Assembly (NCBI RefSeq): GCF_051106095.1
Contig: NC_135783.1
Location: 306,095,322 to 306,159,321, forward strand
Length of the DNA stretch: 64,000 nt
Source of the DNA: Pogona vitticeps
Taxonomy: Eukaryota; Chordata; Lepidosauria; Squamata; Agamidae
Reading direction: 5' to 3'
Shown here: in pieces, positions 51,001 to 58,197 of the stretch
Position numbering within the stretch: position 1 is the first letter of the stretch
Layout: every line of letters starts with the position of its first letter
Translations under genes and position numbers: made by a program
Notes under the pieces: model-generated
Database searches by the model: none
Told to the model about the DNA's origin: nothing
What the model saw: the letters and a program-made list of their open reading frames with translations, nothing else

Positions 51001-53676
51001 GAAGTGACTGTTTGGGAGGAAGATATAAATGAGGAATGGGTACACTGGTTCAGTTCAGTGTGGTAGCAGATTACGAGAGAAAGAAAGCTGAAGCACGAAG
51101 GAAGGAGATTGAGAGGATAAGAACCCAAAGACTGATAAGAGACTTCCCTAATCTAAGAGTGGGAGGATTGCTGCCAGAACCTACGCCGAGAGAGACAAGA
51201 CCCACATGCTATATGACGAAAGAATGGACTGTAATAGTTGTGCTGTTTGAGCTCAAGTTGCAGAGAGAAGTGGAGATCGTCCACAACCAGTTTTATGACA
51301 AGCCTGATGAAAGAGGATGGATTAGGCACACGTGTTGTGGGATGATCTGTGCCCTACGGATTAGTCCTCCCCCAAAACCAGACTACAAGGAATGGTGTGG
51401 GGGGGATTCCCCGTTGAGTCCATGGGACTATGGCAAAAGTTTTAGTTCTGTTAGTTGCGGCTTGTTGCCAGAGTCTTCAACCCCATAAGTAATGTGATGG
51501 AGGAAATTAGTGTTAATAAAGAGGAAGGTCTGAAAGTTATAAAAACATCTCCTTTGTTATTTCCTGCAGATGGTGAGGGGTTGCCCAAAGAGATAGAAGA
51601 ACCTGATCACAACTGTACCTATAATTGAAGATTAGACCATAAACAGTGTGGTGAGAAACTAGATACAAACAGAACTGGTAGTAACAATTGCATTATAAAC
51701 ACAGGCCATTCACAAATTTCTCTGAACACGTACATACACCAGATAATCTAATTAACACATACATTGTAAAAATAAATTGTTATCCTGATCCAATCACCAG
51801 TGCCAAGCCAATCAACAGCTCCAGCTGAGATTATACATTTTGATTGTAATCAGTTTCTAATTGGTAGAAAATGAAAGAGTGAAGAATAACCAATGTAGTG
51901 CAATCCTATGAATGTTTTTCAGAAATCTATGGAATGGATATATCCAAATGGATATATAAGAACACAAGAAAAGCCCTGCTGGATTAGGCCAAGGGCACAT
52001 CTCATCTAGCTTCCTGTTTCTCACAGTGACCCCATCAGATGCCTCTGGGAGCACATGAGACAACTAGAGACCTGTCTCCTGATACCCCTCCCCTACTTCC
52101 CCATCATGGCTTGTAACTTGTGATGGACTTTTCCTTCAGGAATCTGTCCATTCCCCTTTTAAAGATATCTAGGCTAGAAGCCATCATCACATCCTGTGGC
52201 AAGGAGTTCCACAGACTAACAACACGCTGGGTCAAGAAATCTTTTGTCTGTTCTCACTCTCGCAACACTCAATTGGAGTGGATGTCCCCTGGTTCTGGTA
52301 TTGCATGAGAGGGAAAAGAGCTTCCCTCTATCCACTTGATCCATCTCCTGCATAATTTTATACATCTCAGTCATGGCCACCCTCAGGAGCCTTTGCTCTA
52401 GACTAAAGAGACCCAAATGCTGTAGCCTTTCCTCATAAGGGAGGTGCCCCAGGCTAGCTATCATTTTAGTTGCTCTCTTCTGCACCTTTTCCATTTCCAC
52501 TATGTCTTTTTTGAGGTACAGCGACCAGAGCTGTCCAGGTGCAGTCTTACCAACATTTTGTACAATGGCATTATATCTTTACTTTCTCAATATGCTTTGC
52601 ATACAAAATGAAAGAGGTTCGGTTATCTTCAAGTAAGGCTGGGAAACCACCACCAACACACTGTCTGCATTGATGACCATTGATGTATCTGGGCTAACTG
52701 GTAAACAGGGCCTATATTATCAGAAAATACATATCTTATAAAATGCACAATAACTTTTTAAAAAAAAGATGAGTCCTGAAAGACTTGGACTAGCCTGTTT
52801 GTGATACCTTAGTGGGTCTAATAAAGAAAAAAAAGGATATGTCTTTTTTCAGAGAGTAACAAAATTAGTAAATGAATCTTTAAAATCTCAGGTCTCAGAC
52901 ATGTATCAACTGGCATGGATGACAGCTAGCTAGGTAGACAGATAAATGATTTTACTTGCTACAGGGTGTTTTCCAACAATGCGCTATCAACGAAATGACT
53001 GAATTTACTTCCTGATTTGTTTTGGATTCAGTGCTGGTACACTACACCCCTGAACTTCCTACACCCTACAAATTGCACATTCCACATCCGATTAAGAGCA
53101 TTTTCTCGGCCTAATTTTTACTGTTATATTTCCGTCTCCCCGCAAAGCCCGGGGGTGGGTTGGGATTAGATGAAGAAATACTGTAATCTACAGCCCACGA
53201 AAACAGAGGCCAGATAAAAGGTGTTAAGCGTTGAAGGCTGAGGCAGTATCACTAAACAAGTCGTAGGTTTTGGTTCTTCCCGCTGCCACGGACTCTCACG
53301 GCAACCACTCTAACCAGGTTCACCTTCCAAGGCAGCCTTTCGTCTCCCAGAAGACGGGAGACACCAGGGCAGGGAAGAATCCACAGAGAGGTGCTTAGGC
53401 CGTGCAGGAGACGGAGGGTGCCTGTTACAGCCGTCTGCTTCTCCCCGATCCCCCACTCCCGAGAATTGACGAACTACCAAAATCAGTTCCCGCCGACTCC
53501 CGCCCGGCCCTCCGACCCAACCCCGCCGAGCTCACCCCTCCGGTTTCGACGGCTGCCGGTCGCGACGGCTTCCCTTTCGTCGCCCGAGTCTTGATCTTGA
53601 TCCCGTAGGCGGCTCGGAGGTGCTGTTGCACCGCCAGCTGGGCCAGCTCTTTCCGGCGGCCTTCCATGGCGGCCAT
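25565..53676 (-). CDS. ARHGAP11A: ARHGAP11A, Rho GTPase-activating protein 11A (12 coding exons, complete)
   Basis: This gene encodes a RhoA-directed GTPase-activating protein that, from family knowledge, is nuclear in interphase and acts on cortical RhoA in mitosis and cytokinesis. Joining exons 53536-53676, 48695-48765, 45756-45852, 44615-44868, 42893-43053, 42642-42788, 41118-41192, 31663-31830, 31396-31522, 30927-31032, 30101-30248 and 25565-27066 gives 2997 nt, or 998 residues plus stop. The human protein is about 1023. Every intron is GT-AG and phases match. The RhoGAP domain spans roughly residues 48-245. The arginine finger is R91 in [10 protein letters not shown], and [17 protein letters not shown] follows near residue 193. 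The C-terminal half is low-complexity but keeps conserved islands: [13 protein letters not shown], then [18 protein letters not shown] near 820-840, and the end KPLDL. A second ATG three codons in (53667) has a better Kozak context (GCCGCCATGG), so 995 residues is possible. SCG5 follows downstream on the same strand. Confidence 0.97.
27392..28101. mobile_element. 710-bp foldback MITE, full copy, in ARHGAP11A intron 11
   Basis: The ends CAGTGGTGCCTCGCTTAGCG and TCGTTAAGCGAGGCACCACTG are inverted repeats with TA duplications (27390-27391, 28102-28103). Inside is a second large inverted repeat, about 27508-27656 against 27709-27858, with roughly 150-bp arms and a spacer of about 50 bp. The TA site and CAG ends suggest a Tc1/mariner or pogo-type source. 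No coding capacity was seen. Confidence 0.9.
28985..29915. other. Intron 11 segment of unclear origin
   Basis: This segment has moderately GC-rich parts and an AATAAAAC-type signal near 29530. A regulatory or LTR-like composition is possible, but neither ends nor a target duplication could be defined. The flanking parts of the intron, 28.1-28.98 kb and 29.92-30.1 kb, show nothing recognisable. Confidence 0.25.
30101..30248 (-). CDS. ARHGAP11A: ARHGAP11A coding exon 11
   Basis: This 148-nt exon encodes [20 protein letters not shown] and then [14 protein letters not shown], equivalent to the human stretch with GWRLANQQSLKNRIESVKT. The acceptor is CAAAAG and the donor GTAAAT. The exon ends in phase 1. 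Confidence 0.93.
30927..31032 (-). CDS. ARHGAP11A: ARHGAP11A coding exon 10
   Basis: This 106-nt exon encodes [20 protein letters not shown] and then [15 protein letters not shown], matching human [20 protein letters not shown]. The acceptor is CTTTCAG and the donor GTATGA. The exon ends in phase 0. Confidence 0.95.
31396..31522 (-). CDS. ARHGAP11A: ARHGAP11A coding exon 9
   Basis: This 127-nt exon encodes [16 protein letters not shown] and then [13 protein letters not shown], equivalent to human PRRSKRIAGKKVCR. The acceptor is TTTACAG and the donor GTATGT. The exon ends in phase 2. Confidence 0.93.
31663..31830 (-). CDS. ARHGAP11A: ARHGAP11A coding exon 8
   Basis: This 168-nt exon encodes [20 protein letters not shown] and then [23 protein letters not shown] and SSTPGS. 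The KKRRSIRHN stretch matches the basic, probable nuclear-localisation region of the human protein (SSKKRKSIKHN). The acceptor is TTTACAG and the donor GTAGGG. The exon ends in phase 1. Confidence 0.94.
32347..32525. repeat. DIRS left inverted terminal repeat
   Basis: The block around GATTCTAGAGCTAAAAGTAA and GTGGGATGTTCCCCC is the reverse complement of 39250-39396 with scattered differences. The outer edge is near GAGGTTACCTACCTGAAACC. Confidence 0.8.
32599..32692. repeat. DIRS internal complementary region
   Basis: The first half (TTTCACAGAGGACCACTAGA to GGTAACCTC) is complementary to the outer edge of the left repeat. The second half (TTCGTGGCCTCTGCGAATGC) is complementary to the outer edge of the right repeat. 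This is the arrangement used by DIRS elements in their circular-intermediate model. Confidence 0.8.
35281..35332. repeat. Perfect 25-bp inverted repeat with 2-nt spacer
   Basis: Arms 35281-35305 and 35308-35332 are exact reverse complements around the dinucleotide CT, with the core ACTCCGTGC..GCACGGAGT. It can form a hairpin or cruciform and lies within the hAT element. Confidence 0.97.
35873..36175. repeat. CA-rich minisatellite
   Basis: Units with ACTTTCTCTTCCTTCACACA and TTCTCTTCCTGTATCTCTCT alternate with (CA)n runs about five times. Confidence 0.85.
39250..39396. repeat. DIRS right inverted terminal repeat
   Basis: GGGTGGGCGGAGCATGTGCT and TTACTTTTAGCTCTAGAATC are the complement of the left repeat. 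The outer edge is about GCATTCACAGAAGCCACAAA. Confidence 0.8.
40083..40540. mobile_element. Foldback MITE, CAGTGGTGCC family (458 bp), intron 7
   Basis: The ends CAGTGGTGCCTTGCTTAACG and TGCTATGCGGGGCACCACTG are inverted, with TA duplications at 40081-40082 and 40541-40542. The interior includes TTGCGATCGCTTTTGCGATC and differs from the 27392 copy, so it is another subfamily. Confidence 0.88.
41118..41192 (-). CDS. ARHGAP11A: ARHGAP11A coding exon 7
   Basis: This 75-nt exon encodes [20 protein letters not shown] and QRDRN, matching human DFVSGALNKFKPNRTPSITP. The acceptor is ATTTCAG and the donor GTAGGT. The exon ends in phase 1. It is followed by the 9.3-kb intron that carries the DIRS-like element. 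Confidence 0.95.
42290..42362 (-). mobile_element. L2/CR1-type 3' tail fragment, antisense
   Basis: TTATTATTATTATTTATTTA leads to TTTATACCCCGCCTCCATC and AGGTGGCTG, the complement of a LINE 3' terminus. The rest of intron 6 (41193-42641) shows nothing identifiable. Confidence 0.5.
42642..42788 (-). CDS. ARHGAP11A: ARHGAP11A coding exon 6
   Basis: This 147-nt exon encodes [17 protein letters not shown] and then [15 protein letters not shown]. It covers the end of the GAP domain and the start of the basic linker (human [15 protein letters not shown]). The acceptor is TTCAG and the donor GTAAGT. The exon ends in phase 1. Confidence 0.95.
42893..43053 (-). CDS. ARHGAP11A: ARHGAP11A coding exon 5
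   Basis: This 161-nt exon encodes [20 protein letters not shown], the conserved RhoGAP box with the structural Asn, then a helix reading [20 protein letters not shown]. The acceptor is CCCACAG and the donor GTACGG. The exon ends in phase 1. Confidence 0.96.
43945..44150 (-). mobile_element. Sauria-type SINE, antisense, intron 4
   Basis: ATGTGCCATCAAGCTGGAAC is followed by CAAGGCAAGTGAGATATTTC and a head with GATTTGAACCAAGGTCTCCT (B-box) and AGCCCATCACTCTATCTACT. It is the same family as 1408-1612. Confidence 0.7.
44615..44868 (-). CDS. ARHGAP11A: ARHGAP11A coding exon 4 (RhoGAP core)
   Basis: This 254-nt exon begins [20 protein letters not shown] and continues [18 protein letters not shown], the standard RhoGAP helix that follows the arginine finger. 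It ends FLKNVSLR in phase 2. The acceptor is TTACTAG and the donor GTAAGT. Confidence 0.97.
44954..45555. mobile_element. Foldback MITE, CAGTGGTGCC family (602 bp), intron 3
   Basis: The ends CAGTGGTGCCCCGCATAGCG and CGTTAAGCGAGGCACCACTG are inverted, with TA duplications at 44952-44953 and 45556-45557. It makes up about two thirds of the 887-bp intron. The GC-rich centre contains mirrored GGGCAGGGAGAC and TCTCCCTGCCCAGGCTGG segments. Confidence 0.9.
45756..45852 (-). CDS. ARHGAP11A: ARHGAP11A coding exon 3 (arginine finger)
   Basis: This 97-nt exon encodes [20 protein letters not shown] followed by [12 protein letters not shown]. The arginine of GLFRKSG (residue 91) is the catalytic arginine finger of RhoGAP domains. 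The acceptor is CTTTTAG and the donor GTATAT. The exon ends in phase 0. Confidence 0.96.
46028..46185. repeat. Palindromic interspersed repeat, intron 2
   Basis: TCAGTGGGGATTTAGTGAG with GATTCAAATGGGCCTACTCT is mirrored by AGAGTAGGCGCATTTGAATC and CAAATCCCCACTGA. Confidence 0.7.
46300..46555 (+). mobile_element. LINE 3' end encoding a C-terminal zinc-finger-like motif
   Basis: One plus frame reads [17 protein letters not shown] and then TRHCS, a Cys/His motif typical of some LINE C-termini. It is followed by the tail ATAGTCTCTCGAGACTGAAG and ATGCCTACACACGAATGATC. The family is not named with certainty. Confidence 0.55.
46827..47248. mobile_element. Foldback MITE, CAGTGGTGCC family (422 bp), intron 2
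   Basis: The ends CAGTGGTGCCTCGCTTAACA and CGCTATGCAAGGCACCTCTG are inverted, with TA at both flanks. The internal mirrored words are TTGCGATGATTGG and TCATCGCAAAGCGATGA. Confidence 0.88.
47376..47595. mobile_element. 220-bp TA-flanked MITE (CCGTATTTTTCCATGTATAA), intron 2
   Basis: The left end CCGTATTTTTCCATGTATAA and the right end TTATACATGGAAAAATACAG are near-perfect inverted repeats, with TA at both flanks. The interior has a second inverted pair around GAAAGTGGAGGGGGAA and TTCCCCCTCCACTTTC. Confidence 0.85.
47740..47806 (+). mobile_element. L2-type 3' tail fragment
   Basis: AAACCACCCAGAGTGGTCTT followed by GATAGGCTGTATAGAAGTCA is an L2 LINE 3' terminus. It abuts the next MITE. Confidence 0.55.
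47807..48236. mobile_element. Foldback MITE, CAGTGRTGCC family, CTAGACA subtype (430 bp), intron 2
   Basis: The ends CAGTGATGCCTCGCTAGACA and CGTCTAGCGAAGCACCATTG are inverted with TA at both flanks. The motif GCTAGACAA recurs where other copies have GCTTAACGA, so it is a distinct subfamily. Confidence 0.85.
48440..48640 (-). mobile_element. Sauria-type SINE remnant, antisense, intron 2
   Basis: ATACTGTTAAGTCAATTCTC opens an eroded BovB-type tail, followed by a body with CTTGCCCAATGTTATCTCTT, as in other antisense copies. Confidence 0.45.
48695..48765 (-). CDS. ARHGAP11A: ARHGAP11A coding exon 2
   Basis: This 71-nt exon encodes [20 protein letters not shown] and then NIP. It lies between the acceptor CCCCAG and the donor GTAAGT and ends in phase 2. 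It is the start of the RhoGAP domain (human GKIFGVPFNALPHS). Confidence 0.95.
50245..50470 (-). mobile_element. tRNA-SINE remnant, antisense
   Basis: AGCTTGCCCAAGGCCACACA is followed by GGGAATAAAACTCACAACTT (eroded B-box) and AACTCACTGAGATATCTGGC. Confidence 0.45.
50641..50765 (+). repeat. Repeat of the CAGCACCTTAGATACTAACA family, single arm
   Basis: GGTAGCTGTGCTAATCTGCT is followed by CAGCACCTTAGATACTAACA and CATGAGCTTTCGTGCACTGT. This word order is common in reptile genomes. The class is not known to me. Confidence 0.5.
50809..51650 (+). mobile_element. Unnamed repeat, copy B (fossil, coding-like block)
   Basis: This copy is homologous to 22752-23585. It has the purine-rich lead and then a peptide block with [12 protein letters not shown] and EWTVIV in one open stretch (51036-51488). 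A later block has LLFPADGEG and EEPDHN. The family is unknown. Treated as a virus-like or transposon fossil. Confidence 0.6.
51955..52560 (-). mobile_element. CR1-clade (L3-like) LINE 3' part, antisense
   Basis: Minus-strand peptide [20 protein letters not shown] and [12 protein letters not shown] are the C-terminus of a CR1-type reverse transcriptase. The 3' UTR ends with the well-known GCCCTGCTGGATTAGGCC segment near 51975. The frame breaks after the NTRTRGHP region. Confidence 0.8.
53536..53676 (-). CDS. ARHGAP11A: ARHGAP11A coding exon 1
   Basis: This exon encodes residues 1-47. It reads [19 protein letters not shown] and then AYGIKIK, matching the vertebrate N-terminus (human has LLQHLRAFYGIKVK). 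It ends in phase 0 at GGAGGG|GTGAGC. The join to exon 2 gives GGGK where human has GGK, so there is one extra glycine. Two in-frame ATGs lie at 53676 and 53667. Confidence 0.93.
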
Positions 53677-53960
53677 CCCACTCCTCTCCGTTAACGGCTC
53701 CCGCCCCTCTCACTCTCCGCTCGTCTCCAGGTAGCTCTCTCTCTCTCTCTCTCTCTCTCGTCGCCGCCGCCTCCCGGCAACTCAAACCTAGCGCCTCCCC
53801 GTCGCTCCTCTCTGATTGGCTGGCTTTCGTGTTCGAAATCGCAGGCCCCTTTAAGCCTTTCAACGGCTGGCGTAAAAAGAAGGCACGCCTTACAGACGCC
53901 TGTATTTGCTCTTTACGTGACCCGCGCTCAGAACAATAGGGAAATTTAAACAGAAAAAAA
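53677..53960 (-). promoter_or_regulatory. ARHGAP11A: ARHGAP11A promoter / CpG-rich 5' region
   Basis: The sequence upstream of the ATG is GC- and CpG-rich against an AT-rich background, as expected for a housekeeping or cell-cycle promoter. On the gene strand there is a CCAAT box (53819-53815) and a TTTCGAA word (53838-53832) resembling a cell-cycle CHR element. An AACGG MYB-type core lies at 53862-53866. An E2F-like TTCCCGCC lies at 53487-53494 inside intron 1. A (CT)n run is at about 53740-53758. ARHGAP11A is known to be G2/M-expressed, and use of these sites is inference. Confidence 0.55.
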
Positions 53961-55160
53961 ACAGCGGCTTCATATAGTTTCCCCTCATCTGATTTCCTTG
54001 CCAAACTTGTGCCAGGACAGATGTCAATTAATTTCAGGCAATTGCTCAAGCAGCTAAACCCGAAGAAGCCCCCGCAACCTAATAACCTCGGGCTTGAAAA
54101 TAAAAGCAAACATAGACACAAGAAAATGGAAGATTGACAATTAGGAGGTTTATTGGTGATACTGTACCGTCTTTTAAACTTTATTTTAACTGCGACTTGT
54201 TAATAGCATTGTCACGTCTTCCTCCATCTCAAAAAGAAAAGAGAAAGCACATATTATGTGGAGAAATTAAGTTTTGCTATGTCTCTGCGTCAAGTATTCC
54301 GGCCTGCTCTATATCCACCATATAAATTATCTCATATTATTTTATTCAAGGTGTCCACCGGGATACGTGCCGGCTGCCTTTCCAGACAGGGGAGCAAAAT
54401 TCCTTTGCTCTTTCTCACCCGTTCTTCTCTCTCTTTTTTCCTACCACCATTTGAAAAAAAAAAGGAAGGAAAGATAAAGGGATTACAAAGCCCTGCCTTT
54501 TGACTGTGAAGCAAGCAGGAGGTTGCAGGGTGATTGGATTAGCCTCTCTCTCCTGTTACCTGCACGTTTCCTTATCACACGACCTCCTGATAAGAGGAGC
54601 GGAACTGTGCCGCGTTCGTTTTCACAGTAATTGGTTTAGCTTTATATAGTCATTGTTAGAAACAAAACAAAACAAAAAAGTACAAATGCAGCTTGAATGT
54701 GGCAGCCCCAATGTCAAGATTTCAACAGATGCTTCTTTCTTTTTTTGCGCAGCTCTCCTCTTCCACAGTCCAAAGGGGAGCGAGATTATCTCCTCTACAA
54801 AAATCATTTGTAACTTGCCTCATGCATTACTTCATCTTTATTTTTTTAAAAAAATTCTTATCATGGAAAACTTGGTAGAATTTGGTGGCCCTAGGACCAG
54901 TCCTTCAAAAAGACCATTTATTTATTTTACCTTCCCCCCCCCCTTTCATTAACAAAAGGCATTCAAAGCAGTCAAATATAATTAAAGCAGACTTAAAACC
55001 CATTTAAAAGAATTTGACAATAAAACCAATAAACAATTAAAATAATTAAAATAATCACTATTGGTTTCAAGAACAAGATTAATTGAATTGGGATCTGTTA
55101 ATAGCATCAGATGGTATTCCAGAATTTCACCGCATGACATGTATTGATTAGATTATCAAT

Positions 55161-55290
55161 GCCAGGATGGTTGTTGTGGGTTTTTCGGGGTCTTTGGCTG
55201 TGTTCTGAAGGTTGTTCTTCCTGACGTTTCGCCAGTCTCTGTGGCTGGCATCTTCAGAGGACTGGAGTAGGAACTCCGGCCAATGCCGGG
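55161..55290 (+). repeat. Interspersed repeat, single arm (TTCCTGACGTTTCGCC)
   Basis: GGTTGTTGTGGGTTTTTCGG to GTCTCTGTGGCTGGCATCTT and CAGAGGACTGGAGTAGGA match the left arm of 16636-16893. Confidence 0.7.
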
Positions 55291-55854
55291 ATGGTTATAT
55301 ATTATCACTAACAATGGCTTGTCTATGGTCACTGCAACAATTTCAGTCTTAATAAACACTGAAAAGCAAGAAATACAAATAGACTGTATACAGTATTTCA
55401 AATGTCAGGCTTCTGGGGGAGGTTTTTCCTCAGTTATCCTGATTCATTCACATCATTTTAGAGGACAACCATATAATCACATCCTTTGCTTATAACTCCA
55501 TGTTTTCTGACCGTTTCTTTGATTTTTTAAAATACTCAGAACATCTATTAAGAATTTGTCTGCAGAAGGCCTTTTGTTTGTTAGCACTAGCCATGCTTTT
55601 GAAAGAATTATCAGTCTCAAGGTGGAGATTGTAGTCCAATAGAATTAGTCTCTATAGCATGCATTGGTGATGTAGTTTGTAATGTATCATACAGCACAAT
55701 CAGATTACAGTACTAATGTCATGGCACTCACTCCCTGTTCTTTTCTGCATTTTATTTCCCTTTGATTTTGTTCTTTTCCATCTCCGTACTTGTCAATTTA
55801 GGATTATACTTCATACATCTTATTAGCAAAAGAAAAAGAAAAAAGATGAAATAA

Positions 55855-56005
55855 GCAACAAAATATTGCAGCACTTTAAATACTAACAGTTTTATTTCAG
55901 TGTTAGTTTTTGTGGATCAAAGTTTGCATCCTGTTTGAGCATGAAAACTCATGGTGAAATAAAATGGTTAGTCTTTAAAGTGCTACAATATTTTGTTGTT
56001 TATTT
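55855..56005. repeat. Palindromic repeat, CAGCACTTTAAATACTAACA arms
   Basis: The left arm CAACAAAATATTGCAGCACT and TTAAATACTAACAGTTTTAT is mirrored by ATGGTTAGTCTTTAAAGTGC and TACAATATTTTGTTGTTT. It is an inverted dimer of the 50641 family. Confidence 0.7.
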
Positions 56006-57899
56006 CTTCTCTTTTTTTCCTTTGGCAACATGCTGAGGCAGGTTAACATGTCTCCTTTTTTGGAAATTACTTCATACATCAACTGATATAAATTGATATA
56101 AACTGATATAAATCTTCCACACAACATGCCATCAGAAAAGTGCAAGTATTTTAAGGTACAGTACAAGATTTTGGGTTGGTTTTATCATAAGAGAGACCAA
56201 TATTATGACACCTGTGAACTGTGTCTTAATAGTTTTCCATCCCATTCCTCCTTGTGTTATCATGAGTGTCTTTCCTCTCTGTCCACCTTCATATTGAAAG
56301 GCTGCCTTTTCCTCTTCTACTATTGCTTCATCTGCTAGTATTAGCAACTAATTATACTTGTACACTAAATGTGTTAATGATTGTAATGCAAGAAGAAGAA
56401 TATTTGAAGAGATGGCAAACATCCTCTAGTGCTAGAAGCACCCTGGTGGTGGGTATTATTACAGTTTTTCCCCTCCTGTAGGGGTACTTATAGTGGCCAA
56501 CATGGAATAAGGAAACTGATTTGCTGTCCTTAGTTTGAGACTAGTCACACAAGATAATGGTCAGCAAATTCATGTTTACTATGCAGCTTCCCTGATTTCA
56601 ATGGAATTTGATTCTAAGGGACACCTCACCATCCTGATCCTTTGTTAATTTTATTACGCATATTTTGTTTCATATTTACAGCCATAATGTTAAATGACAA
56701 TGTGATCCATATGGCTTGAAATCAGGATTGTTCTTATACAAAAACCAAATCTTGGCATTCAGTAAATAGCCTGACTGGTGTGCATGGCAGATTCTGCATG
56801 GGCTCTCATGTTTCCATGGACATAAATGTTGGTGTCAAGGTATTTCATTCAGTGATGTACCACTTTTATTAGGAAATAAAACAAAGCCAATAAGTGTGGA
56901 TGTGTGTGATCCTGGCAAGCAAAAGAAAAATCAAGTTGATTTAATTCCATTGAATATTTTTATGAACAAAGTTGCTTTGAACACAGCAGGGATTATTTCT
57001 AAGTAAACATGCAGAGGACTATATTTTAAATAGGATCATGCCAGTGGTGATTACATAGAAACAATATACCTCTATGGCACAAAAAATGACAATAGAGCAA
57101 AAATAGTTTTTAGAATTTTCTTGGTGTTTCTAAAACAGTTAAAGCTGTCATCACATTGGCTGTTTGCTACCTGGTAGTGTAACCTGGACTTAGTGTATGA
57201 CTGAGCTTCTGGGTTACTTTTGTTTATTTCAAATTTGGCTACAGAACACAAGGGGGAGCTCTCCTCTGAGTTATGGAATGTTCTTCTCGCTCTGTTGGTG
57301 TTGGCAACTTATAGGTTGTTATTTTATAACTTACTCTACATGATGAATTGCATTTTTTGTCTTATATATATTCTTAACATTCAGTAACTTTCAAAGCACT
57401 TATGGCATCCTTACAAATTTGTCATGCGGCTTCTTATCAAGTAAAAAAAAGCAGAGGGGACAGCTTTTGATGTGTTTTTAAACTGTTATTTCTTCTGTTT
57501 TACAGAGATAAATAGGAAAAAGAAGACATAAGACTTCAGTTAGATTTCTGAAAAGAATGAGAATAAAAGATGAATCATCACTGAATTAGCAGCTGTAGTT
57601 GCATGTACATATGTTCTGCTGTTTGAACAGCTGGTTTTATTTAGATAACGTTTCTGATTATTTTCTTTGTGTTTTTTTTGTAGCTAGAATTTTTATTAGA
57701 ATGTGGTTGTTCAATGAATGTTGATGTTGCTGAATTTTCTTTTCCAGAATTCTAAACATACAATGTACAGTTCATATGCTAATAAACAATGACATTAAAT
57801 AAATTAATAACTAAACAACTAAATAAGCATGACCTCCAAAGGTGCAAAGGCAAACGATTTTGCATCTGCAAAGCTGATGTCAAGTAGAACTTCGTAGTC

Positions 57900-58197
57900 C
57901 AGGGGTGGGCAATTAATTTCTATAGGGGGGCACATGAAAAATCTGAACTGAGTTTGGGGGCTGAACCAACTTTACTTAAAAATAACATGAAACAGTGATG
58001 TTATGATTGTTTTTATTTTAAACTTGTTAATCTTCACAAATACTAAAGAGGGTTTTTGCAGTATGTTAAAGATAAGCAACTGATCAACTTTAGATTAAAA
58101 GCTATAAATGGTTTTCATGTTCAAAACTGTCCATGGGCCAGACAGGAGCGGCTTGTGGGCCATATATGGTCCTCGGGCCGCACTTTGCCCAGGTCTG
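57900..58197. mobile_element. hAT-type MITE, 298 bp, perfect 8-bp duplication
   Basis: The ends CAGGGGTGGGCAA and TTGCCCAGGTCTG are inverted. The 8-bp duplication TCGTAGTC is exact (57892-57899 and 58198-58205). Subterminal GGGGGGCACATGAAAAATC and GGGCCATATATGGTCCTCGG are typical of this class. No transposase is present. Confidence 0.92.

Larger units (their letters stand above)
48766..53535 (-). other. ARHGAP11A: ARHGAP11A intron 1
   Basis: The repeats in it are listed separately. 48.77-50.23 kb, 51.66-51.95 kb and 52.61-53.4 kb contain nothing that I can identify. Confidence 0.85.
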
